Below, one piece after another: positions 54,138 to 63,024 of a stretch of DNA of 64,000 nt (position 1 is the stretch's first letter; every line of letters begins with the position of its first letter). The stretch is from assembly GCF_000687715.1 (NCBI RefSeq), contig NZ_JHXD01000003.1, positions 124,001 through 188,000 of the forward strand, read 5' to 3'. The stretch is from Xylanibacter ruminicola Ga6B6 (GTDB taxonomy: Bacteria > Bacteroidota > Bacteroidia > Bacteroidales > Bacteroidaceae). Under the pieces are notes generated by a model. That model ran no database searches and was not told where the DNA came from. It was given only the letters and a program-made list of their open reading frames with translations. The position numbers and the translations under genes are program-made.

Positions 54138-55445
54138 TTACCTCGCCCGGCTCTTAATCCTCGAGCGCATGCTTCTTACCGATGTACGCTTTACATTCAG
54201 GGCATTAGTGATGGCCTCGTCGTCGTAGTGTAGGTCGTCTTGCATAATCAGAAAAATGTATTGTGCTGTCGACAGACTGTTGTATTTGCGTTGCCACTCC
54301 TGCCAGCGTTTGGGGCGCAGTTGTGAGAAGTAATCCACCAGGCATTGTTGTTCCTTGGCGGTGGCTTCGGCGATGGACTGGCGTTGTTGTAACTGATTAA
54401 ACATCTGCGTACCTACCAACAGGGTAGATGAGATATGTTCCATGCGGTTCTCCAGTTCCTCTATCTTTGTGCGATGGTGACTGATGCGCTGTGCATCCTC
54501 GTCCTGTTTCTGGCTTAAGCGATGAACCTTTCGGCGATGCCACCACAGACCTACTCCAACGGCGATGGCTACAATAATCATCAATGCTGTGGTCAGCCCC
54601 TGCATCCACGATAGGCGATGGTTAAACTCCTTGGTCTGTCTTACCTCGTCGAACTTCTGTTGCCTGTCAATCATCTGCATGGCGCGATTCACATATTTCA
54701 TGGAGTCGTCGTATGCTTGAATCTGTGACTTCTTAATTCGCGCCAGGGACTGGAATCCACTCTTTCTATAGGCTGTGGCATATATATTTGGCAATAAACT
54801 TGAATCAGTTTGTTTTGCTAATTCTATCGTTCTGTTTAAATATGCGTGAGCACTATCCATCTGATTTATATCTGCATAAGCGTTAGCACAGATAAGTAGG
54901 TTCTTGAGTATCATCACGCTATCTTTGAGTGCGGTACTGTTGTCTAACCACTTATGGGCATATCTAAGCGTTTGATAATGGTTATGACTGATGATGTTCA
55001 CATGGTGCAGGATGTCATAAACATGGCTTTTCAGTTCTTTATCATCGGCATGCTCTGCAATGGTCTCTGCCATTTTAAAGTCGATGATGGCATCCAGCAT
55101 GTTACCATAGCGGTACATTCTCAGCATACCTCTATAATAATAGGCGCGCCCGCGATGCCACTCGTCGCCATGCAGATTGTAATAGGCAATACTGGCAGAT
55201 ATCAACGAGTCGTTATCTGCGATGTTTATACCGTGAATCTTATAGGCTACGATTGTTTTCAGTAAGCCGTACTCAGCTTTTTCTTCATCCGTCAGCGCAT
55301 CAGTATGTACCTTACTTAATAAGGTATAAGCTTTATTGGGCTTTTCTTCTACCAGTCCCCAAGCCTGTCTTAACAGTGGGTGCTGTTGTCTGGTGCATCC
55401 TACCATGATGGTTATGGACATCAGTATGATTATTAGTTTCTTCAT
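54138..55445 (-). CDS. TPR lipoprotein-type membrane regulator with C-terminal HTH
   Basis: A 435-residue protein. The N-terminus carries a lipobox (IMVGCTRQQ) after a hydrophobic signal. TPR-like helices follow to about 270, then a membrane helix (ALMIIVAIAVGVGLWW), a coiled coil, and a C-terminal region with YDDEAITNALNVKRTSVRSMRSRIK that looks like a LuxR-like HTH. It is built like the SusR-type regulators but the HTH is different. It lies divergent to the propeller-thioredoxin lipoprotein gene, which it may control. A lipid-anchored protein with a cytoplasmic HTH is unusual, so the signal may instead act as a membrane anchor. The ATG at 55445 is used. Confidence 0.78.
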   Translation of the reverse strand: MKKLIIILMSITIMVGCTRQQHPLLRQAWGLVEEKPNKAYTLLSKVHTDALTDEEKAEYGLLKTIVAYKIHGINIADNDSLISASIAYYNLHGDEWHRGRAYYYRGMLRMYRYGNMLDAIIDFKMAETIAEHADDKELKSHVYDILHHVNIISHNHYQTLRYAHKWLDNSTALKDSVMILKNLLICANAYADINQMDSAHAYLNRTIELAKQTDSSLLPNIYATAYRKSGFQSLARIKKSQIQAYDDSMKYVNRAMQMIDRQQKFDEVRQTKEFNHRLSWMQGLTTALMIIVAIAVGVGLWWHRRKVHRLSQKQDEDAQRISHHRTKIEELENRMEHISSTLLVGTQMFNQLQQRQSIAEATAKEQQCLVDYFSQLRPKRWQEWQRKYNSLSTAQYIFLIMQDDLHYDDEAITNALNVKRTSVRSMRSRIKSRAR

Positions 55446-55464
55446 AACGATTGTAATTTGTTTG

Positions 55465-55472
55465 CAAAAATA
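55465..55472 (-). promoter_or_regulatory. -7 box of the TPR/HTH lipoprotein gene
   Basis: TATTTTTG on the minus strand, 19 bases before the start at 55445. Confidence 0.5.
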
Positions 55473-55661
55473 CAGTCTTTTCATTACATAAGCAAGCTTT
55501 TTTATTGTTTTTCTTCCTGCTACCCCGTCCCTCTTAGCTACTTTTTTAGCATTCCTGTTTTTGCTATCTGTCATATTATCAGTTATTTATGTTAAAAATG
55601 CATGCAACACCCCTTGTCACAATTTCTCGAAAAAATCCTTGCAAGTTTCATGTCTTCATCA

Positions 55662-55669
55662 TAACTTTG
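55662..55669 (+). promoter_or_regulatory. -7 box of the propeller-thioredoxin gene
   Basis: TAACTTTG, with TTG 20 bases upstream as a fitting -33 element, lies 48 bases before the ATG at 55718. Confidence 0.55.
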
Positions 55670-55717
55670 CCATCGGATTGATCCAGATAATTCACTAATT
55701 ATTCACTCAAAAACAAA

Positions 55718-57661
55718 ATGATTATGCGTAAAAAACTTATCATCACCATGATGTTAGCCCTGATTACTTTAACGGGCTGTTCTAACCAGGCAAGTGTACC
55801 ATTTGATGTGTATCTTGAAGGGCAACTTGTAAACACCGACGCCAATAAAGGCTTATGGTCAAAATGGATGTTTGGCGACCATATCTATGCTTTGGACCAT
55901 GACTTGAATGTTTATTCTGGTAAACTCACAAAATCGGAATGGCAGAAAGCAGAAAAGATTTTGGTACAAGGACATGGAGAGAATGAGTTCGGCGATATGG
56001 TACTTTCTCAAGGCTCTGATGGAACATTGTATGTAGTTGATCATCCTTTTGAAGGTATGATGGGTGAATCGAGCTTGGTCTCGTTGACGAAAATTCTTCA
56101 TCCAGATGAACTGGGTACATCTAAGGCCCCTGCAAGATGGGAAAAGTATGACCTGACGAAGCTATCTGATTTTAATCAAATTGGTGAATTCGTTGTTATT
56201 TCAGACTCTACCTTTCTCACGACAGGCGCACCTGTCAACGATATGTACCATGTGCTCGCTGTCGTCAACTACAAAAAACAGACTGTCACCCCTTTAGATT
56301 ATTGGCCAAATGATAGTACTCCAGAGGTGCTGACAGATCAGAAACTGATGACATATATTGATGGCTCTGGTGTAGCATGTAATGGCAAGGATCGATACTT
56401 GTATTGGGACGATTCGGGTAAACTCGCATTCATCTTTACGATTGATGGTGAAAAAGTGAATATTCTGCATCAGATTTATTCTGACCAACTCCCAATCCCA
56501 GGGATTGCTAAAACACCGTCTACCGAACGCATTCATTGCGTTGCAAATAATGACAAGATTTACTTGTTATACAAGCATTCCAATCGTAAGGGCGAAACTA
56601 TGGAAAAATATGATTTGAAAGAACCTTTCCCATGGGGAAATACCGTTGAGGTGTATGACTGGGACGGTGTTAAGCAACAAGTGATTCATCTTGATAAGTT
56701 TGGACAAGAAATCATGTTGTCCGACGATGGCAAGATACTTTACCTCTATTCTGGCTTTATCGATGACCAAACTGCTCCCTATATTTACTCATACGATTTG
56801 GATTCCCCATCTACTGTGGTATCCAGTACCCAAACGTTAGAGCAGAAAAATGATGAATCTTTGCATGTTCTGGAAGTGGGTGAAGAAGCTGTTGATGCGG
56901 AACTCTACGATTTGCAAGGCAATAAGCATCGCTTGTTTGATGCCTTTGCCGATGGCCGCTATGTATTACTCGACTTCTGGAATCTACACTGTGGCAATTG
57001 TCTGAAAGCTGAGCCTGAGTTGCAGGAGGTTTACAAACGCATGCAGGGTAAACTGGAAATTGTTAGCATCAACTTAGATTCAATTCCAGATTGGAAAAAC
57101 AGCGATTGGAGCAAGAGCATCGTATGGAAAAACTGGAGTGATGGTAAAGGATTTAAAAAAGGCGGCATACAGAGCCATTATTACGATTTCAAAGCTGTAC
57201 CTTTCTATGTGTTATTATCGCCCGGTGGTCGCATCCTTTGTGAGCTGACAGGATATGGCGCTGGTTTCTTCTTAGGGATGGCTGAGGCTTTGAATGGTCC
57301 TAAACAGGACAATTATGATAATCTAAATCTTGCCATCCGGAAAGTCGATGCCAACAATAAAGGTACCACCATCAGTTTTCGCTACTATACCAAGAAAGGC
57401 TATTGGTTCAGAATTACCAGTGATTCATACCTTACTGCTGATGGCAAGAAATATAAATTAACCACAACCGATGGCATCAAGCTTAATGAGGATAACTATC
57501 CCCAAGTTAAAGCATACACCGCTCAGTCAAAATATGGCGACGACATTTACTATAGCGATTTTACCCTCACTTTCGAGCCGTTTGATACCAAACCTGCTAC
57601 CTTTGATTTCAGGGAGGGCGATGGCGAGGATGTGTTTGTGATACGAAGTATTAGTCTGTAA
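55718..57661 (+). CDS. Lipoprotein with beta-propeller-like and thioredoxin-like domains
   Basis: A 647-residue lipoprotein (lipobox TLTGCSNQ, Cys near 21). Residues about 30-380 look like a six-bladed propeller of the type seen in Bacteroides lipoproteins. Residues about 390-530 are a TlpA/AhpC-like thioredoxin fold with the redox pair in HCGNC and a cis-Pro-like VPFYVLL. The last 110 residues form a beta domain. It probably reduces or isomerises disulfides of a periplasmic or surface partner bound by the propeller. It looks more AT-rich than its neighbours, which may indicate separate acquisition. ATGs at 55718 and 55724 are both possible. Confidence 0.82.
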   Translation: MIMRKKLIITMMLALITLTGCSNQASVPFDVYLEGQLVNTDANKGLWSKWMFGDHIYALDHDLNVYSGKLTKSEWQKAEKILVQGHGENEFGDMVLSQGSDGTLYVVDHPFEGMMGESSLVSLTKILHPDELGTSKAPARWEKYDLTKLSDFNQIGEFVVISDSTFLTTGAPVNDMYHVLAVVNYKKQTVTPLDYWPNDSTPEVLTDQKLMTYIDGSGVACNGKDRYLYWDDSGKLAFIFTIDGEKVNILHQIYSDQLPIPGIAKTPSTERIHCVANNDKIYLLYKHSNRKGETMEKYDLKEPFPWGNTVEVYDWDGVKQQVIHLDKFGQEIMLSDDGKILYLYSGFIDDQTAPYIYSYDLDSPSTVVSSTQTLEQKNDESLHVLEVGEEAVDAELYDLQGNKHRLFDAFADGRYVLLDFWNLHCGNCLKAEPELQEVYKRMQGKLEIVSINLDSIPDWKNSDWSKSIVWKNWSDGKGFKKGGIQSHYYDFKAVPFYVLLSPGGRILCELTGYGAGFFLGMAEALNGPKQDNYDNLNLAIRKVDANNKGTTISFRYYTKKGYWFRITSDSYLTADGKKYKLTTTDGIKLNEDNYPQVKAYTAQSKYGDDIYYSDFTLTFEPFDTKPATFDFREGDGEDVFVIRSISL

Positions 57662-57669
57662 AAAAAGAA

Positions 57670-57700
57670 GCTTGCTCGAGTTAATCGAGCAAGCCTTTTT
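57670..57700. terminator. Bidirectional terminator between convergent genes
   Basis: GCTTGCTCGA (57670-57679) pairs perfectly with TCGAGCAAGC (57685-57694) around a 5-base loop, with A-run before and T-run after. The loop contains the stop codon of the convergent transporter gene. Confidence 0.88.
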
Positions 57701-58907
57701 CTTCGCGGTGGATGGTGAGGCCGAAGCCGTACAGACCAACCACGATATAACAGAGTAGAGGGATGATGAAGGGTACTATCATGTCGGTAGCATCAGCTAT
57801 GATGCCTACCAACAGGAAACCGCATCCGCCTACAGGGGTCATCATCAGAATGCTGGAGGCACTCTTGGTGAGTGAGCCTAATCCGCGAACTGCGAGTGAG
57901 AAGATGGTGGGGAACATTATAGCCTCGAACAGATAGTTGCCTAACAGACCAATCATCGACAGCTTACCGAAATTCATCAGTACCACCATGGTACACAGTA
58001 CGCAACCGCAACCACAGATAAGCAACATCTGCTCGGCAGGTACCCAGCGCATGATAAAGCTACCACCAAAACGGCCTACCATAAAGAAGGCCAAGGCACC
58101 TGTTAGCACCATCGAGGCCGTGCGATCGTCCATCCAGCCCATGCCCGTAACATAGTTGATGAAATAGCTGTTGATGGAAATCTCGGCTACCTCGTAAGAG
58201 AACAGGGCGATAAGTCCATACACAAAATATTTGTGGCGCCAGATGCGCTTCAGTGGCTCGCGACCGTACTTGGCTTTCTCCTCCAGTCCGTCGTTATGAC
58301 GTATCTCTGGCAGATCAACGCGAGCAAAGATGCCTGCTATGATTAATACCACGAATCCTAAGATAACGTAGGGTATTTCTACGTTGCCACCACCATCGCT
58401 GAACAGGAACTGTCCTACGGCAAAGGTGGCAAACAGGCAACCCAGACCGTTGAACGACTGTGAGAGGTTTAATCTGCTGGAGGCCGTTTCTTTACCGCCG
58501 AGTTCTGTTACATAAGGGTTGGCGGCAGTCTCTAGGAATACCAATCCCACGCTGATGATGAACAGCGCAAACAGGTAGGCATCTAAGGTGCCTGCCTCGG
58601 TACAAGGCACAAACAACCATGAGCCCAGACCAAACAGTAGCAATCCGAATACTACGCCACGACGATAGCCGAAGCGATTAATAAACAAACCTGCGGGGAT
58701 AGCCATCAGGAAGTAGCCCATATAGGTGGTTACCTGGATGAGGCTCGACTGGGTGATGCTGATGTGCATCTCGTTCTGGAAGTGCTTGTTAAGCACATCG
58801 AGAATGGCACGGGCAAATCCCCACAAGAAAAAGAGAGTTGTAATCAATACAAACGGCACCAAATAGTTGGCGCCGTTTGCCCTAAAAAGTCCGTTGTTTT
58901 GTTTCAC
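57681..58907 (-). CDS. FucP-like sugar MFS transporter
   Basis: A 408-residue major facilitator of the fucose/glucose/galactose:H+ symporter (FucP) group. It has 12 hydrophobic helices; motifs include FLWGFARAILDVLN at the start, FLETAANPYV in helix 4-5, and LNLSQSFNGLG. The start codon is GTG at 58907, which gives the standard family N-terminus; no ATG fits as well. It follows aqpZ by 24 bases on the same strand and is probably co-transcribed. The exact sugar cannot be told. Confidence 0.9.
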   Translation of the reverse strand: MKQNNGLFRANGANYLVPFVLITTLFFLWGFARAILDVLNKHFQNEMHISITQSSLIQVTTYMGYFLMAIPAGLFINRFGYRRGVVFGLLLFGLGSWLFVPCTEAGTLDAYLFALFIISVGLVFLETAANPYVTELGGKETASSRLNLSQSFNGLGCLFATFAVGQFLFSDGGGNVEIPYVILGFVVLIIAGIFARVDLPEIRHNDGLEEKAKYGREPLKRIWRHKYFVYGLIALFSYEVAEISINSYFINYVTGMGWMDDRTASMVLTGALAFFMVGRFGGSFIMRWVPAEQMLLICGCGCVLCTMVVLMNFGKLSMIGLLGNYLFEAIMFPTIFSLAVRGLGSLTKSASSILMMTPVGGCGFLLVGIIADATDMIVPFIIPLLCYIVVGLYGFGLTIHREEKGLLD

Positions 58908-58931
58908 TGTAGTTTTTACCTTTTTATATAT

Positions 58932-59606
58932 TTATTTATCTGAATCAATCAGTTTCCAGATACCTGCTGCACATGCACCACCAACAAATGGACCAACGAT
59001 GAAAATCCAGAGATTAGACAAAGCTGTGCCGCCCTCGAAGATGGCGGGAGCGATAGAACGGGCAGGGTTTACCGATGTGCCTGTATAACGGATGCAAACC
59101 AGGTGAACCAGAATAAGCGACAGACCGATAGCCAGTCCGGCGAAGTTGTTGGTAGCACCATTGGTCTTGGCAGTAGCGCCCAGCACTACGAGCACAAATA
59201 CACAGGTAAAGATAATCTCGGCCAGCAGTCCGCCCAGCACGCTTACGTTAGCCTGCAGATCGTTGGCACCAGTACCCTCCAAACCTGGTACATTCTCGGT
59301 AAGTATATACAATAGCAGAGAGCCGATGAAAGCACCAATCACCTGGAACAGCATGTACATGCCACAATCCTTGCCACTGATACGGCCACTGAGGAAGCAT
59401 CCTAAGGTGATGGCAGGATTAATGTGGCAACCACTGATGCCACCGATGGTATATGCCATAGCCACCACCGATAAGCCAAAGGCAAATGCCGTACCTACCA
59501 CAGCGGGGATGTTGTTTACTGGGTCGCAACCCAAACTAACTGCTACACCGCAGCCCATCAACACGAGCACCATAGTGCCCACCATTTCTGCTAAATACTT
59601 TTTCAT
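58932..59606 (-). CDS. aqpZ: Aquaporin Z-like water channel
   Basis: A 224-residue MIP-family channel with six membrane helices. Both NPA boxes are present (HINPAITLG and SVNPARSIAP). The selectivity filter fits a water channel: Phe in AFGLSVVAMAY, His in LVHLVCIRY, Thr in TGTSVNPAR and Arg in the second NPA box. The ATG at 59606 is the family start. It shares an operon with the FucP-like gene. Confidence 0.93.
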   Translation of the reverse strand: MKKYLAEMVGTMVLVLMGCGVAVSLGCDPVNNIPAVVGTAFAFGLSVVAMAYTIGGISGCHINPAITLGCFLSGRISGKDCGMYMLFQVIGAFIGSLLLYILTENVPGLEGTGANDLQANVSVLGGLLAEIIFTCVFVLVVLGATAKTNGATNNFAGLAIGLSLILVHLVCIRYTGTSVNPARSIAPAIFEGGTALSNLWIFIVGPFVGGACAAGIWKLIDSDK

Positions 59607-59651
59607 AACATAGAAGTTTAAAATGTTGATTGATATGTAGATTTTTGCTTG

Positions 59652-59659
59652 CAAAGATA
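59652..59659 (-). promoter_or_regulatory. -7 box of aqpZ
   Basis: TATCTTTG on the minus strand, 45 bases before the aqpZ start. Confidence 0.55.
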
Positions 59660-59701
59660 CAAATTATTTCGTTCCGTGCAAATTTTTTCGCGGTAATTTT
59701 G

Positions 59702-59709
59702 TAATTTTG
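59702..59709 (+). promoter_or_regulatory. -7 box of the hydrolase fusion gene
   Basis: TAATTTTG, then CACC and the ATG at 59714. The four-base gap matches the promoters at 459 and 510 and implies a leaderless mRNA. Confidence 0.55.
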
Positions 59710-59713
59710 CACC

Positions 59714-60679
59714 ATGATGGATTTATTTAAAGGTAAAAAAGTAATGTATGTGCATGGCTTTGCTTCATCAGGGCAGAGTGGTACTGTAACCCGTATCCGC
59801 GAGGTGTTGACCGAGGCCGAGGTGATTGCTCCTGACCTGCCTATCCACCCCGAGGAGGCGATGGCTCTATTATATAAGATATGTGAAACCGAGAAGCCCG
59901 ACCTGATTATCGGTACCTCGATGGGTGGTATGTATGCTGAGATGCTGCATGGCTATGACCGCATTTTGGTAAACCCTGCCATGCAGATGGGCGATACGAT
60001 GAAAGAACACGGTATGATTGGTGCCCAGCACTTTCAGAACCCACGCCAGGATGGTGTGCAGGATTTTATCGTTACCAAGGCTCTTGTAAAGGAGTATAAG
60101 GATATCACCGAAAAATGCTTTGCCGATACCAGCGATGCCGAACAGCAACATGTCTGGGGCTTGTTTGGCGACGAGGATACCACTGTGAATACTTACGACC
60201 TGTTCCGTGAGCATTACCAGCAGGCCGTTCGCTTTCATGGCGAGCACCGTATGAACGATGGTTCGTTTATGCACTCGGTGGTGCCTGTAATCCGTTGGGT
60301 GAACGACAAGCAGGAGGGTAGGGAGCGCCCCATTGTGTATATCAGCACCAACACGCTGATTGATCAGTATGGCAAACCACGCAGTTCGTCGCAAAAAGCC
60401 ATCCGCCAGTTGCTCGAAACCTATCAGCTCTACTTTGTGGCTCCTGCTACGGTAGATGCCAAGGATTATGCCGATGTGAACGCCTGGCTGTATGAATACA
60501 TCAACGTACCAGCCTACGGACATACCATTTTTACCAACCAGAAACAACTGCTGTATGGTGATTATCTGATTGATACACAGAAGGTTGATGGCATGGCTAC
60601 GCTGATAGAGTTTGGAAGCGATACCTTTAAGACGTGGGACGATGTGATACCCTACTTTGAACGTCTGGGCGGACAATAA
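59714..60679 (+). CDS. YqiA-like esterase fused to a degenerate 5'-nucleotidase-like domain
   Basis: A cytoplasmic protein of 321 residues in two parts. Residues 1-195 are a small alpha/beta hydrolase like YqiA, with HGFASSGQSGT, the nucleophile Ser69 in IGTSMGGMYAE, an acid in GDEDTTV (Asp153 or Asp155) and His178 in HGEHRM. Residues about 205-321 resemble HAD-type 5'(3')-deoxyribonucleotidases in their second half (LLYGDYLIDTQKVDG, IEFGSDTFKTWDDVI). The first HAD motif reads IVYISTNTLID, so the usual paired catalytic Asp residues are missing. The second part may therefore bind but not cleave a nucleotide. ATGs at 59714 and 59717 are adjacent. Confidence 0.82.
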   Translation: MMDLFKGKKVMYVHGFASSGQSGTVTRIREVLTEAEVIAPDLPIHPEEAMALLYKICETEKPDLIIGTSMGGMYAEMLHGYDRILVNPAMQMGDTMKEHGMIGAQHFQNPRQDGVQDFIVTKALVKEYKDITEKCFADTSDAEQQHVWGLFGDEDTTVNTYDLFREHYQQAVRFHGEHRMNDGSFMHSVVPVIRWVNDKQEGRERPIVYISTNTLIDQYGKPRSSSQKAIRQLLETYQLYFVAPATVDAKDYADVNAWLYEYINVPAYGHTIFTNQKQLLYGDYLIDTQKVDGMATLIEFGSDTFKTWDDVIPYFERLGGQ

Positions 60680-60733
60680 ATAAGATTTAGCATTATTTAG
60701 AGGAAAGAATTTGGCGGTTACATAAAATCTTCA

Positions 60734-60741
60734 TATTTTTG
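60734..60741 (+). promoter_or_regulatory. -7 box of the lplA-gcv operon
   Basis: TATTTTTG lies 29 bases before the lplA start. Confidence 0.5.
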
Positions 60742-60770
60742 CAGAAAGTTTTAATGACTATACTTTACAG

Positions 60771-61460
60771 ATGAAATATATCGCCTTACCTACTAACGAA
60801 CCCCGTCGCCTAAGTTTCTATCTGGCGATGGAGGAGTATGTGGCGCGAAATCTGAACGAACCCGACTGCTTTTTTATGTGGCAAGTAGAGCCCAGTGTTA
60901 TCTATGGTCGCAACCAGGTGGTTGAGAACGAGGTAAACTTGGCTTATTGTCGCGAGCATGGCATCCATGTGTATCACCGTAAGAGCGGTGGTGGATGTGT
61001 GTATGCCGATATGGACAACCTGATGCTCTCGATGATTACGGATGGCGACAACGTAGGCTTTACCTTTAACCGTTTTGTAACGATGGTGCAACTGGTGCTG
61101 CATAAGATGGGTGTCGAAGCCACCAGCACCACGCATAACGATATTATGATAGGTGATAGGAAAGTGTGCGGCACGGCTTTCTATCAGTTGCCCGGGCGCA
61201 GCATCGTTCACAGCACCATGCTCTACGATACCAATATGGAGCACATGCTGAATGCCATCACGCCAGGCCCGGAGAAGTTGGAGAAGAAAGGCATACAGAG
61301 CGTGCGGCAACGCATCACCTTTTTAAAAGATCACACCACGTTATCGCTCGACGAGATAAAAACACTGATACGGCAAACCCTGTGTGATGACGAGGTGATG
61401 CTCACACCCCAACAAATTAAGGACATTGAACAAATAGAATCATTAAAATACAATAATTAA
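60771..61460 (+). CDS. lplA: Lipoate-protein ligase
   Basis: A 229-residue lipoate ligase of the LplA catalytic-domain type, attaching lipoate to lysines of carrier proteins using ATP. Key segments are GRNQVVENEV, the lipoyl-AMP loop RKSGGGCVYAD, and the lysine-containing GDRKVCGTAF. The accessory C-terminal domain of E. coli LplA is absent, so activation may depend on a partner or this may be the short form. It lies 14 bases before gcvT, so its likely target is the H protein made two genes later. Confidence 0.9.
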   Translation: MKYIALPTNEPRRLSFYLAMEEYVARNLNEPDCFFMWQVEPSVIYGRNQVVENEVNLAYCREHGIHVYHRKSGGGCVYADMDNLMLSMITDGDNVGFTFNRFVTMVQLVLHKMGVEATSTTHNDIMIGDRKVCGTAFYQLPGRSIVHSTMLYDTNMEHMLNAITPGPEKLEKKGIQSVRQRITFLKDHTTLSLDEIKTLIRQTLCDDEVMLTPQQIKDIEQIESLKYNN

Positions 61461-61474
61461 AAATACAATAATCT

Positions 61475-62584
61475 ATGGCAATAAAACAAGAATTAGAAAA
61501 GAAAGAAAAGCGTACTTGCTTGTACGACAAGCATCTACAGCTTGGTGCCACCATGGTAACGTTTGGTGGTTTTGATATGCCCTTGCTTTATCAGATGGCT
61601 GGTATCGCCCCCGAGCATACGGCCGTTCGCGAGCATGTGGGCTTGTTTGATGTATCGCACATGGGCGAGGTAACCGTAAAAGGTCCTGATGCCGAGCGTT
61701 ATGTGCAGCATATTTTTACAAACGATATCGCTGGTGCCCCTGTGGGCAAGATCTACTACGGTATGATGTGCTACGAGAATGGTGGTACGGTAGACGACCT
61801 GTTGGTGTATAAGATGGGTGAGAACGATTTCTTTCTGGTTATCAATGCCGCTAACATCGATAAGGACTGGGCATGGATGCAACAGAATGCCGAGGGTTTT
61901 GATATCGACCTGCAGAACCGTTCCGACTTCTACGGTCAGATAGCTGTTCAGGGACCAGAGAGCGAGCATATCGTTGAAACGGTATTGGGCTTGCCTTGTG
62001 CCGAACTGGTATTCTATACCTGTAAGACTATTGGCGACGTTATCATCTCTCGTACAGGTTATACTGGCGAGGATGGCTTTGAGATTTATGCCAACCACGA
62101 CTATATCCGTGAGTGCTGGGATAAGCTGATTGCAGCAGGTGTTCAGGCATGTGGACTGGGTTGTCGCGATACCCTGCGCTTCGAGGTGGGCTTGCCACTT
62201 TATGGCGACGAACTCTCTGAGGAGATTACCCCAATCATGGCAGGCTTGGGCATGTTCGTTAAGTTGGATAAGACCGAGTTTATTGGTAAGGAGGCACTGG
62301 CCAAGCAAAAGGCCGAAGGCCCTGCTAAGAAACTGGTGGGTATCGAACTGATGGATAAGGCCATCCCCCGTCATGGTTACACCGTGCTGGACATGGCAGG
62401 CGAACCTATCGGTGAGGTGACAACTGGCTATCACACGTTATCTACTGATAAGAGCGTGTGCATGGCACTCATTGATGCCTCATACGCCAAACTGGATACC
62501 GAAGTGCAGATTCAGATTCGCAAAAAGGTATTCCCAGGCAAGGTGGTAAAGAAGCAGTTCTATAATAAGAGCTACAAGAAATAA
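61475..62584 (+). CDS. gcvT: Glycine cleavage system T protein (aminomethyltransferase)
   Basis: A 369-residue T protein that releases ammonia from the aminomethyl-lipoyl H protein and passes the one-carbon unit to tetrahydrofolate. Typical segments are VREHVGLFDVSHMGEV, the folate-site Asp in GGTVDDLLVYK, SRTGYTGEDGFEIY, and CRDTLRFEVGLPLYG. The C-terminal barrel ends normally (VFPGKVVKKQFY). It is second in the lplA-gcvT-gcvH-gcvP operon. Confidence 0.95.
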   Translation: MAIKQELEKKEKRTCLYDKHLQLGATMVTFGGFDMPLLYQMAGIAPEHTAVREHVGLFDVSHMGEVTVKGPDAERYVQHIFTNDIAGAPVGKIYYGMMCYENGGTVDDLLVYKMGENDFFLVINAANIDKDWAWMQQNAEGFDIDLQNRSDFYGQIAVQGPESEHIVETVLGLPCAELVFYTCKTIGDVIISRTGYTGEDGFEIYANHDYIRECWDKLIAAGVQACGLGCRDTLRFEVGLPLYGDELSEEITPIMAGLGMFVKLDKTEFIGKEALAKQKAEGPAKKLVGIELMDKAIPRHGYTVLDMAGEPIGEVTTGYHTLSTDKSVCMALIDASYAKLDTEVQIQIRKKVFPGKVVKKQFYNKSYKK

Positions 62585-62619
62585 CAAAATAAATTGTAAT
62601 TCCTAAAATTGTAAAAGAT

Positions 62620-63000
62620 ATGGCTAAAGTAATTGAAGGACTCTACTACTCAGAGTCTCATGAATTTGTTAGAGTAGAAGGTGATTTTGGTTTTGTAGGT
62701 ATTACCGACTACGCTCAGAATGCTCTGGGCAATGTGGTTTATGTAGATATGCCTGATGTTGACGACGAGGTTGAAGCAGGTGAGGAGTTTGGCGCCGTTG
62801 AGAGCGTAAAGGCTGCATCGGATCTGATCTCGCCCGTTAGTGGCACCGTTGTAGAGGTTAACGAAGCTCTCGACGACCAGCCTGAACTCATCAACCAGGA
62901 TGCCTTTGAGAACTGGATTATCAAAGTACAGCTCAGCGATCCTTCTGAGGTTGAAAACCTGATGGATGCCAAGGCCTACGCTGCTTTCTGCGAGAAGTAA
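62620..63000 (+). CDS. gcvH: Glycine cleavage system H protein
   Basis: A 126-residue lipoyl-domain carrier that moves the aminomethyl group between P, T and L proteins. The lipoylated lysine lies in VESVKAASDL, framed by the usual GFVGITDYAQ and SPVSGTVVEVNEAL. The length is standard. The lipoate ligase in the same operon probably modifies it. Confidence 0.96.
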   Translation: MAKVIEGLYYSESHEFVRVEGDFGFVGITDYAQNALGNVVYVDMPDVDDEVEAGEEFGAVESVKAASDLISPVSGTVVEVNEALDDQPELINQDAFENWIIKVQLSDPSEVENLMDAKAYAAFCEK

Positions 63001-63024
63001 TTCGTGCCCTCCAAACAATAATCT

